This document shows, piece after piece, positions 57,359 to 64,000 of a stretch of 64,000 nucleotides of DNA (position 1 is its first letter; every line of letters starts with the position of its first letter). Under the pieces are notes generated by a model. That model was not told where the DNA came from. It saw nothing but the letters and a program-made list of their open reading frames with translations, and did not search any database. This DNA comes from Corynebacterium bouchesdurhonense (GTDB taxonomy: Bacteria > Actinomycetota > Actinomycetes > Mycobacteriales > Mycobacteriaceae). The stretch is from NCBI RefSeq assembly GCF_900078305.2, contig NZ_LT546028.1, positions 814,570 to 878,569 of the forward strand, given 5' to 3'. The position numbers and the translations under genes were made by a program.

Positions 57359-57934
57359 ATGCCTACCCCGAAGAAGGGTGCCCGTCTCGGAGGGTCCGCC
57401 AGCCACCAGAAGCACATTCTGTCCAACCTGGCCCAGTCCCTGTTCGAGCACGGTGCAATCAAGACCACCGAGGCCAAGGCGAAGATGCTTCGCCCCTACG
57501 CCGAGAAGCTCATTACCAAGGCGAAGCGCGGCACCCTGGCTGACCGCCGCGCTGTGGCCGCTGAGCTGCCGAACAAGGCCATCGTTGCCCACCTGTTCAA
57601 CGACCTGGCCCCGCTGTTTGCGGGCCGCGACGGCGGCTACACCCGCACCATCAAGCTGGAGAACCGTTCCGGCGACAACGCCCCGATGGTGCAGATCTCG
57701 CTGGTGACCGAGGAGACCGTCTCTTCCGAGGCCACCCGCACCGCCCGCGCCGCCGCTTCCCGCGAGGCGCAGGCCGCTGCTGAGGTCGAGGCTCCGGCCG
57801 AGGAGACCACCGAGGTTGTCGAGGCTCCCGAGGCCGCCGAGGCTCCGGCCGAGGAGACCACTGAGGTTGTCGAGACCCCCGAGGCCCCCGAGGCCACCGA
57901 GGCTCCGGCCGAGGAGACCACCGAGGAGAAGTAG
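57359..57934 (+). CDS. rplQ: 50S ribosomal protein L17 with repeat-bearing acidic tail
   Basis: 191 aa compared with about 125 for typical L17. The normal body is present ([69 protein letters not shown]). From about residue 125 the tail is Ala/Glu/Thr/Pro-rich with three near-identical units APAEETTE(V/E), encoded by three exact 23-bp direct repeats. It ends the alpha operon. Confidence 0.97.
   Translation: MPTPKKGARLGGSASHQKHILSNLAQSLFEHGAIKTTEAKAKMLRPYAEKLITKAKRGTLADRRAVAAELPNKAIVAHLFNDLAPLFAGRDGGYTRTIKLENRSGDNAPMVQISLVTEETVSSEATRTARAAASREAQAAAEVEAPAEETTEVVEAPEAAEAPAEETTEVVETPEAPEATEAPAEETTEEK
57788..57921 (+). repeat. Three direct repeats encoding the L17 tail
   Basis: An identical 23-bp unit (starting GAGGCTCCGG) occurs at 57788-57810, 57839-57861 and 57899-57921, spaced 51 and 60 bp, in frame. 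Repeat-number change could alter the tail length without a frameshift. Confidence 0.85.
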
Positions 57935-57985
57935 TCCGGCGCTCGCAGCGCGCCCAGCGCCCCAGCGAGCTCCTACCGGGCCGAA

Positions 57986-58019
57986 GCGCCCCGCCGCATT
58001 CGTGCGGCGGGGCGCTCTT
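57986..58019 (+). terminator. Rho-independent terminator after rplQ
   Basis: A 13-bp perfect stem (GCGCCCCGCCGCA/TGCGGCGGGGCGC) with a TTCG tetraloop and TCTT after. Confidence 0.93.
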
Positions 58020-58047
58020 CGCATTTCCGGCCCGCCGGGGGGTGGGG

Positions 58048-58099
58048 TACGCGGAGTGGGTACGCGGTGTGGGTACGCGGTGTGGGTACACTGCCTGGG
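58048..58099 (+). repeat. 13-bp tandem repeats before truA
   Basis: TACGCGG(A/T)GTGGG occurs at 58048-58060, 58061-58073 and 58074-58086, then a degenerate fourth unit TACACTGCCTGGG at 58087-58099 that supplies the -10 box. They lie immediately upstream of the truA promoter, so they are either slipped-strand repeats or regulator-binding iterons. Confidence 0.85.
58087..58092 (+). promoter_or_regulatory. -10 box TACACT for truA
   Basis: TACACT lies within the degenerate fourth repeat and ends 9 nt before the ATG at 58102. Confidence 0.5.
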
Positions 58100-58101
58100 C
58101 A

Positions 58102-58947
58102 ATGAACACGGACACGGTGCGCATCCGCCTCGACATCGCCTACGACGGCACGGATTTCCACGGCTGGGCCCGCCAGACCTCGGGCGTGCGCACGGTGCAG
58201 GCGGAGATCGAGGACGCGCTCACCCTAGTGCTCCGCACCCCGGTCTCGCTCACGGTGGCGGGGCGCACGGACGCCGGTGTCCACGCCTCCGCCCAGGTCG
58301 CCCACGCCGACATCCCCCGCGCGAGTTTGGAGCAGCGGTCGCTTCGGGGTGATGCGGGTGCTCTTGTGCGTCGATTAGCAAAGCTCCTCGAACCGGACGT
58401 GCGGGTCTTCGCAGTGCGGGAGGTGCCTTTGCTTTTCGACGCCCGCTTTGCAGCACTCTCCCGCCACTACACGTACAGGGTGACTACGCATCCCGCCGGC
58501 GCGCTACCCACGCGGGCGCGGGACACCGCCGTGTGGGGCAAACCGGTGGACTTGGCCGCCGCGCAGCAGGTGGCGGACGCGCTGGTGGGCCTGCACAACT
58601 TCGCCGCCTTTTGCAAGCCGCGCGAGCACGCCACCACCATCCGCGAGCTGCACGCCTTTCGCTGGCGCGACGCCTCCACACCCCACGAGCCGGACCTGTA
58701 CGAGGCGGAGATCACCGCGGACGCGTTCTGCTGGAACATGGTGCGCGCCATGACGGCCGCGTGCCTGACGGTGGGGGAGGGCCGCCGCGACCTCGCGTGG
58801 GCGCTGGCGCTGCTGGAGAAGACGTCGCGCGACCCCTCGGTGCAGCTGGCGCCGGCGAAGGGGCTGACGCTTGCCGGCGTGGACTACCCGCGGGATGAGG
58901 ATTTGGCGGCGCGCGTGGAGGTGACGCGGGACCGCCGCAGCCTCTAG
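58102..58947 (+). CDS. truA: tRNA pseudouridine synthase A
   Basis: 281 aa. Modifies uridines 38-40 of the tRNA anticodon stem. The catalytic Asp is in GRTDAGVHA (residues about 54-62), the conserved YDGTDFHGWARQ is near the N-terminus, and NMVRAMTAACLTVGEGR follows. The ATG at 58102 is favoured by the -10 box spacing; the longer in-frame start would be translated through the 13-bp repeats. It carries two inverted copies of the 14-bp motif in the coding sequence. Confidence 0.95.
   Translation: MNTDTVRIRLDIAYDGTDFHGWARQTSGVRTVQAEIEDALTLVLRTPVSLTVAGRTDAGVHASAQVAHADIPRASLEQRSLRGDAGALVRRLAKLLEPDVRVFAVREVPLLFDARFAALSRHYTYRVTTHPAGALPTRARDTAVWGKPVDLAAAQQVADALVGLHNFAAFCKPREHATTIRELHAFRWRDASTPHEPDLYEAEITADAFCWNMVRAMTAACLTVGEGRRDLAWALALLEKTSRDPSVQLAPAKGLTLAGVDYPRDEDLAARVEVTRDRRSL
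58368..58381 (+). repeat. 14-bp motif copy (13/14), inside truA
   Basis: GCGTCGATTAGCAA, encoding RRLAK with the very rare Leu codon TTA. It is the left arm of an inverted pair with 58429-58442. Confidence 0.78.
58429..58442 (-). repeat. 14-bp motif copy (exact), inside truA
   Basis: TTGCTTTTCGACGC, encoding LLFDA with the uncommon codons TTG and CTT, 47 bp after the copy at 58368. Confidence 0.85.
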
Positions 58948-59024
58948 GCGGCACGGGTGCGCCCGCGCGGGTGGGGAGGCAATAGAATGCTTGCGGTACG
59001 CAGCAACCGGAGACAGGAGGCGAG

Positions 59025-61163
59025 ATGAGCGCGATTGCCGCCGCCTGGTTCGCCGTCGCCTTCTTCCTGGTGCCCGGGTTCCTCATTGCGTGGGTGGCCG
59101 GCATGCGCGGCGGCGAGGCGCTGTGGGCGGCGCTGCCCGTCACGTTCGGCGTGATCGGCATGGGCGGTTGGTTGTGGGGGCTGACCAGCGCGCGATTCAC
59201 CTTGTGGACGTACGGGGTGAGCCTTGCCATGGCGCTGGGGCTCGCCGCCGCGTGGCGCTACGCGTTCGCCCGCCGGGCGCGCTCGCGGGGCGCCGCTGGG
59301 TGGCGCGAGGCGCTCTTCCCCGGCGGATTCAGGGCCAGGCTTGCCGACGCCTCCTGGGTCCTGCCCACCGCAGGCATGGCCGTCGGCGCCTGGATGGGCG
59401 CGAACAACCGGCTGCAGTGGCAGCTGCGGGTGCCCCACGGCACCTGGAACATCGTGCAGGGCTGGGACGTGCAGTGGCACGCCAACGCGGTGCGATTCAT
59501 CATGGAAACCGGCGTGGCCTCGGCGACGCGCATGGGCGAGCTGCAGAACCCTGAGACGCACGCGGCGTCGCTGTACCCGGTGGGCTACCACGCCGGCATC
59601 GCACTGTTTGCGGAGGCGGCGGGCCTGGAGCCCATCCCGGCCCTGAACATCGCGCAGGCCGTGCTACCGGCGCTGGCCCTGCCCATCTCCATGGGGTGTC
59701 TGGTGCTGGCGTTCATGCGCTCGCGGGGGCTGACCGCGCAGATCGGCGCAGGGCTCGCCGCCGTGGGCATCTACGCGGCGCCGCAGTTCCTGTGGATCTC
59801 GGATTACGTGGGCATGTGGCCCTTCTTGTTCGCCATGGCCATGACCGGGATCGTGGTTTGGCTGTTCCTGAGCGTGCCTGGGCGGCACGCGGCGGCGCTG
59901 CCCGCGGCCCTCGGCTTTTTGGGCGTGCTCACGGTGCACCCGTCATCGGCCACCGTGGTGGTGCTGGCGGTGGCGCTGAGCTGGCTCACGTCCACCCTGG
60001 TGCGTCCGGAGCGCGGGCGCCTCGCGGACACGCTGTGGCTGGCGGTCCCCGCGCTCGGGGCGTCGCTGGCCTTCCTGCCCCAGCTGCTGGCCGGCTCCGA
60101 GCAGGCCGAGGAGGTCTCCGGCTGGCAGGCGGCGGAGAACGCCGAGAACACCGACGGCTGGCACTCCACCTTCTTCATGGACACCCGCCACGTGGCCGAG
60201 TTCTTCCCAGACTTCGACCCCACGATCCTGCTGTGGCTGGCGGGCTTCGGGGCGCTCGCGCTCATCCTCTGGCGCGGCCAGGTGTGGCCGGCGCTGTTCT
60301 ACGCGGTGAGCGTGTGCGTGGCCGCCAACGCCGTCACGCCGGTGGGCGGCACCTGGGGCGACCTGCTCTCGGCCGTGGGCAACCTGCACTACAACACGCA
60401 GCACCGGCTCATCCTGCCGGTGGTGATGTGCGTCTACGCGGCGGCCGCCATCGCCGTGGCGGTGATGCTGCGGGCCATCCTGCTCGCACCCGTGGCGGCC
60501 CGCAAGGACAGCGCTGTGGGCAGGCGCATCACGGCCGGCGCCTCGGTCGTGGTGGCGCTGGGCGTCGGCGCCTGGGCCGTGCCGGCCGTGCGCGACGCGG
60601 CTACCGCGGGGGCGCAGCACGCCTACTTCGGGTCGCGCGACGGCGGTCGCATGGTCACCGAGGAGGACCTCGCCGCCTTCAACTGGCTCGGCTCGCAGCC
60701 CGCCGCGTACGAGGGCTACACCATGGGCGACCCGGCGGACGGCCACTCCTGGATCTACGCCTACAACGGCGTACCCACGCTCACCCGCCACTACCTGGGC
60801 CCGGTGGGCTACCCGGGGGCGAAGTTCAGCATCCTCGCCGACGCGTCGGATTTCCTCGGTGAGGGTGTGCGCGGGGAGGCGTCGGCAAGCAATATCGCGG
60901 ACGAGGCCGCGCGGGACCTCGACGTGCGCTTCTACCTCGTCAGCCCCGGCCCCTTCTGGGCGTTCCAGCGCCCGCACCTGGAGCTCGAGCGGGGGCTGTG
61001 GCTCACGCGCGGCGTAACCCCCGTCTACCGCAAGGGCGACACGGTCATCTTCGCCGTCAACAGTGCGTTCAGCGCAGACGAGCTGAAGGAGCTGCAGCGC
61101 GACGCGGTGCGCCACGGCTCCGACGACTTCACCGAGCTCAGCGCGCCCGCCTCCGCCGGCTAA
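59025..61163 (+). CDS. Polytopic membrane protein (DUF6541-like)
   Basis: 712 aa with about 12 predicted membrane helices in residues 1-530 and a C-terminal soluble domain (about residues 530-712). The helices include AWFAVAFFLVPGFLIAWVAG, LPALALPISMGCLVLAFM and LFAMAMTGIVVWLFLSV. The topology and periplasmic loops resemble GT-C-like glycosyltransferases, and DUF6541 proteins are typical of Corynebacteriales, so a cell-envelope glycan role is possible but not shown. GGAGGCGAG precedes the ATG at 59025. A 14-bp motif copy lies in its C-terminal part. Confidence 0.72.
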   Translation: MSAIAAAWFAVAFFLVPGFLIAWVAGMRGGEALWAALPVTFGVIGMGGWLWGLTSARFTLWTYGVSLAMALGLAAAWRYAFARRARSRGAAGWREALFPGGFRARLADASWVLPTAGMAVGAWMGANNRLQWQLRVPHGTWNIVQGWDVQWHANAVRFIMETGVASATRMGELQNPETHAASLYPVGYHAGIALFAEAAGLEPIPALNIAQAVLPALALPISMGCLVLAFMRSRGLTAQIGAGLAAVGIYAAPQFLWISDYVGMWPFLFAMAMTGIVVWLFLSVPGRHAAALPAALGFLGVLTVHPSSATVVVLAVALSWLTSTLVRPERGRLADTLWLAVPALGASLAFLPQLLAGSEQAEEVSGWQAAENAENTDGWHSTFFMDTRHVAEFFPDFDPTILLWLAGFGALALILWRGQVWPALFYAVSVCVAANAVTPVGGTWGDLLSAVGNLHYNTQHRLILPVVMCVYAAAAIAVAVMLRAILLAPVAARKDSAVGRRITAGASVVVALGVGAWAVPAVRDAATAGAQHAYFGSRDGGRMVTEEDLAAFNWLGSQPAAYEGYTMGDPADGHSWIYAYNGVPTLTRHYLGPVGYPGAKFSILADASDFLGEGVRGEASASNIADEAARDLDVRFYLVSPGPFWAFQRPHLELERGLWLTRGVTPVYRKGDTVIFAVNSAFSADELKELQRDAVRHGSDDFTELSAPASAG
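60879..60892 (+). repeat. 14-bp motif copy (exact), inside DUF6541-like gene
   Basis: GCGTCGGCAAGCAA, encoding ASASN, preceded by GGGGAG. Confidence 0.83.
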
Positions 61164-61224
61164 ACGGGCGGGCGCGCCGCTGGCGTTGTAGGCTGTGCGC
61201 AGCACACTCGGGGGAGGGTACGTG

Positions 61225-62472
61225 ATGGCGAAGCTTCTGCCAACCACAAAGACGCAGGTGTCGGGGCACAGGTTCATGCGCCGCCGCGTCGAGCACGGAC
61301 TGATTTTCGGCGACGTGCGCATGATCCACGACCCGCTGGGGTCGAGGCGCCGCGCCACCATCTTCGGCCTGATCGCCGTGGCGATGATTGCCGGCGTGAT
61401 GGGCCTATTCGCCTGGATGCGGCCCAACCCGGATCCCGGCGACGCGCCGATCCTGCGCGCGGCGGACGGCACCCTCTACGTGCGCGCCGGGGACGCGCTG
61501 CACCCGGTGACCAACCTGACCTCCGCGCGCCTGATCACGGGCGCCCCGGCGGATCCCGAGCGCGCCGGCGACGAGTTCCTCGCCGCCCAGGCCCGCGGCG
61601 TGCCCGTGGGCATCCCGGCCGCGCCCAGCCTGTTCGCCCCGGCCGAGTCGGGCCCGGAGGCGTGGTCCGTCTGTGCCGCTGGCGCGCGGGTGGTGGTGCG
61701 CGCCGGCGACGCGCCCGCCGAGCTGGCCGGGGACGAGGCGGTGCTCGCCGCCGCGGACGGCCGCGAGTGGGTGGTCACCGCGGCGGGTCGCACCCAGCTG
61801 CCCAGCGCGGATGATCCCGCGGGCCGCCTCATGCGCCGGGCGCTGGGCATCGACGCGTCCACCCCGCGCTGGCGCCCGCCGGCGCAGGTCCTGAACGCGG
61901 TGCGCGAGCAGCCGCCGTTCGCGCTGCCGTCCCCGCCGCCGCGCGTGCTGCGCACCGGCGACGGCTGGTGGATCCTCGTCGGCGCGGCGGTGCAGCCCGT
62001 GACGGCCTTGCAGGGGCAATTGCTTATCGACGCCACCTTCCCACCAACCCCCGTCAAAGACACCGACCCCGCCGAGCTCGCCGCCTACCCCGACCTGGAC
62101 CCGCCGCTCGACCTGCGGCTGCCCGCCGACGTCCCGCGGTGGGTGGACCCCGGCGAGCGCGCCGTCTGCGCGGGCCCGGAGGGCGAGGGCGCGTCCGCCC
62201 CGCTCGACGCGGCGGCGGCGGGGGCCGTCGAGCTGCCCGGCGACGGCGCCGCCACCCACTTCGCGGGCCTGCGCGCGGGTGCGGTCGCGGTGGATTCCGG
62301 CCACGGCTTCCATGTGGTGTCGGCGGCGGGAATCCGCCACCCGGTGCCGGACGCGGACACCCTCGCCGCCGTCGGCGCGGCGCGGACCGACGAGGTGCCC
62401 TGGACCGTCCTGTCGTTGCTGCCCGAGGGCGAGGAGTTGACGCGGGAGGCGGCGTTGGCGCCGGCGTACTAG
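61225..62472 (+). CDS. eccB: Type VII secretion protein EccB
   Basis: 415 aa. Periplasmic-domain component of the ESX (type VII) secretion membrane complex. The short cytoplasmic N-terminus (MAKLLPTTKTQVSGHRFMRRR) with the family pattern is followed by one membrane helix (ATIFGLIAVAMIAGVMGLFAW) and a large beta-rich periplasmic domain with repeated VRAG/LYVRAGDALHPV units. The ATG at 61225 has GGGGGAGG upstream. Its stop and the mycP stop share one CTAG. Confidence 0.9.
   Translation: MAKLLPTTKTQVSGHRFMRRRVEHGLIFGDVRMIHDPLGSRRRATIFGLIAVAMIAGVMGLFAWMRPNPDPGDAPILRAADGTLYVRAGDALHPVTNLTSARLITGAPADPERAGDEFLAAQARGVPVGIPAAPSLFAPAESGPEAWSVCAAGARVVVRAGDAPAELAGDEAVLAAADGREWVVTAAGRTQLPSADDPAGRLMRRALGIDASTPRWRPPAQVLNAVREQPPFALPSPPPRVLRTGDGWWILVGAAVQPVTALQGQLLIDATFPPTPVKDTDPAELAAYPDLDPPLDLRLPADVPRWVDPGERAVCAGPEGEGASAPLDAAAAGAVELPGDGAATHFAGLRAGAVAVDSGHGFHVVSAAGIRHPVPDADTLAAVGAARTDEVPWTVLSLLPEGEELTREAALAPAY
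62020..62033 (-). repeat. 14-bp motif copy (exact), inside eccB
   Basis: TTGCTTATCGACGC, encoding LLIDA with uncommon codons (also CAA before it), preceded by GGGGCAA. Confidence 0.85.
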
Positions 62473-63635
62473 GGGCGTCGGGAAGCAAAAGCCCCGCACG
62501 CGGCGAGGAGGGCGAGCCCGGCGGCAAGCCGCAACCAGCGGGCGGGCGCGGCCGACTCCAGTGCGGGCTTGGTGCCAACCGCTAACTGGCGCGGGGCGAT
62601 CGCAGCGGGCGGCAGCTGCTCCACCGCGGCGAGGGGTTCGACCGCGGCGCCGCCCGGCTGGGCGGCTGCGCGGATCAGGGCGCGCAACTGCGCGGGCGAA
62701 AGGTGCGGGTAGCGCTGGATGAGCAGGGCGGCCGCGCCGGAGCCCGCGGGGGCGGCGAAACTGGTGCCGATGTACGGCTGCACCGTGTTCTGGGGGCCCG
62801 TGCCGCCCGCGGTGCCGCCCGCCCAGCCGGAGCCGTCGGAGGCCAGCGCCGCCTCCACCAGCCCGGGCGCGGAGACGGACGGGCCGGGCACGGGCAGGGA
62901 GTACGCCGCGATGCTGTGGTCCCCGTCGCGCGCGCCGACCGCGAGCACCGTGGGCTCGTGGGCGGGCACTACGGTGTAGCCGGGCTCGCAGCTTTCCGAC
63001 GCATTGCCCGCCGCCGACACCACCAGCGCACCCTCCGCCTCCGCGCGGGCGAGCGCCGCCCGGATCGGGCCCATGTCCACCCGCCCCGCCAGCTGCGGCG
63101 GCAGGCAGGAGACGACGGAGACGTTGATCACGCGGGCGCGCTGGTCCAGCGCGAAGTGGATGGCGTCCGCCAGGGTCTGCAGCGACCCGGCGCCGCCCGG
63201 GGAGTTACCAGCCTGGCGGGCGCGCATGGAGGTTTGGCGGATGGAAAGGATCTCGGCGTCCGGGGCGATGCCGCGGGTCGCGCCCGCGATCACGCCGGCG
63301 ACCACGGTGCCGTGGCTGTCACAGTCGAACAGCGGGTCCGGCGCCTGCGGGTCAACGAGATCGATGCCCGGGGTGAGGCGGCGCAGCTCCGGGTTTGGGG
63401 CGACGCCCGTGTCGATCACCGCCACGCGCACCCCGGCCCCGGTGGCGAAGCGGCGCAGCTGCGCGAGCTGCGGGTCCGGAGCCGGGAGGTCGGCGGCGGC
63501 GACGCGCGCGGGCATGGCGCAGGCGTCCTCGGCGGCGGGGAGCTCCTGGGCGCGCGCGGCGGGCGGGGTCAGCGCGAGCGCCAGCGCCGGTGCCAGCGCC
63601 GGTGCCAGCGCGGGCAGGCGGGCGGCGCGGCGCAT
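62469..63635 (-). CDS. mycP: Mycosin-type subtilisin protease MycP
   Basis: 388 aa. Membrane-anchored serine protease of ESX secretion systems. A signal peptide (ALAPALAPALALALTPPAARA) precedes the catalytic triad: Asp in VAVIDTGVAPN, His in CDSHGTVVAGVIAG, Ser in GTSFAAPAGSGAA. A C-terminal membrane helix follows (WLRLAAGLALLAACGAFAS). The ATG at 63635 overlaps the eccD stop by one base (TGATG); a much longer frame upstream is inside eccD and is rejected. A motif copy encodes the last residues (SRRP). Confidence 0.92.
   Translation of the reverse strand: MRRAARLPALAPALAPALALALTPPAARAQELPAAEDACAMPARVAAADLPAPDPQLAQLRRFATGAGVRVAVIDTGVAPNPELRRLTPGIDLVDPQAPDPLFDCDSHGTVVAGVIAGATRGIAPDAEILSIRQTSMRARQAGNSPGGAGSLQTLADAIHFALDQRARVINVSVVSCLPPQLAGRVDMGPIRAALARAEAEGALVVSAAGNASESCEPGYTVVPAHEPTVLAVGARDGDHSIAAYSLPVPGPSVSAPGLVEAALASDGSGWAGGTAGGTGPQNTVQPYIGTSFAAPAGSGAAALLIQRYPHLSPAQLRALIRAAAQPGGAAVEPLAAVEQLPPAAIAPRQLAVGTKPALESAAPARWLRLAAGLALLAACGAFASRRP
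62475..62488 (+). repeat. 14-bp motif copy (exact), at the mycP 3' end
   Basis: GCGTCGGGAAGCAA, bracketed by GGGG and GCCCC. It lies directly after the eccB stop and forms the end of the mycP coding sequence. Confidence 0.85.
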
Positions 63636-64000
63636 CACAGCCCCCGAATCGCGGCGAACACGCCGGTGAGGTGGACGGCGAGCGGGACCGCGGCGATGAT
63701 GGCCGCCGTCTCGGCCCGCTCGAACCACACCACCGTGGTGGGCTCCAGCTTGGGTAGGTGCGTCGCCCACAGTGGGGCGGTGCCCATCAGCGCCGCCGCG
63801 CCGGCAGCGATCACCGCCAAGGCGGGGTGCGCGCCGGGCCGCGCGGCGATCACCGCGCACCCCGCCACCGCGCACAGCGTGGCGGCGGCGAGCGCCGCCC
63901 GGGGCACCGGGTAGTGCTGGCGCAGGGCGTGCAGGGCCAGCGCCCCGGCGGTGCTGAGCAGCAGCGCGAACGCCCACCCGCTCGGCGCGGCCGCGAAGGC
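63635..64000 (-). CDS. eccD: Type VII secretion integral membrane protein EccD (C-terminal part)
   Basis: The frame is open from the window end (64000) to the stop at 63635, so only the last 121 residues are seen. They contain at least three membrane helices (WAFALLLSTAGALALHAL; LAAATLCAVAGCAVIAA; AIIAAVPLAVHLTGVFAAI), and the segment ERAETAAIIAAVPLAVHLTGVFA matches the final helix region of EccD. Its stop overlaps the mycP start, which is the usual ESX operon order. Confidence 0.8.
   Translation of the reverse strand, partial: AFAAAPSGWAFALLLSTAGALALHALRQHYPVPRAALAAATLCAVAGCAVIAARPGAHPALAVIAAGAAALMGTAPLWATHLPKLEPTTVVWFERAETAAIIAAVPLAVHLTGVFAAIRGL

Overview
The window reads as a high-GC actinobacterial chromosome, most likely a Corynebacterium. 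The evidence is the secE-nusG-rplKA-rplJL-rpoBC-rpsLG-fusA-tuf-S10/spc/alpha gene order, an IS1249-type insertion sequence, a DUF3068 gene beside rplL, type VII (ESX) secretion genes after truA, and many GTG/TTG starts. It is essentially the translation and transcription core of the chromosome, and non-ribosomal genes interrupt the ribosomal operons in several places.

Layout. 1-1388: complete IS1249-like element. 1552-1889: tRNA-Thr, tRNA-Met, tRNA-Trp. 1918-6324: secE, a small ORF, nusG, rplK, rplA, an L10-type leader, rplJ, rplL. 6434-7387: DUF3068 membrane protein. 7739-15348: rpoB and rpoC. 15465-16097 (minus): DUF1707 protein. 16322-21073: rpsL, rpsG, fusA, tuf. 21165-25240: an unknown gene, then a minus-strand six-gene Asp23/Gls24 envelope-stress operon. 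25824-31037: S10 operon rpsJ to rpsQ. 31154-41926: an accessory block that splits the operon (glmS, a MacA-like adaptor and MacB-like permease, a thiD-tenA fusion, two dynamin-like GTPases, an FNT transporter). 42253-43538: rplN, rplX, rplE. 43685-47065: second accessory block (second FNT transporter, AhpD-like protein, fdhD, DUF6457, DUF2786). 47373-50237: rpsH to rplO. 50543-53286: secY, adk, map. 53358-54143: L,D-transpeptidase. 54334-57934: infA, rpsM, rpsK, rpsD, rpoA, rplQ. 58102-58947: truA. 59025-64000: DUF6541 membrane protein and ESX genes eccB, mycP, eccD (cut by the window end).

How the parts work together. Ribosomal and elongation-factor genes sit in long transcription units with Shine-Dalgarno sequences, leaders and strong hairpin terminators. 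Many of the interspersed non-ribosomal genes instead have a TAnnnT -10 box ending 6-9 nt before the start codon, as expected of leaderless transcripts. Two formate/nitrite-type transporters flank rplN-rplX-rplE, and fdhD lies nearby without its formate dehydrogenase.

The strongest unexplained signal is an asymmetric 14-bp motif, GCGTCG(A/G)NAAGCAA. It occurs 14 times exactly and at least 6 more times with one mismatch, on both strands, between genes and inside genes. It sometimes occurs as inverted pairs (rpoB-rpoC gap, upstream of rpsJ, inside truA), and inside genes it often brings in codons that are rare here. It resembles the way DNA uptake sequences are distributed in other bacteria, but its function here is unknown.
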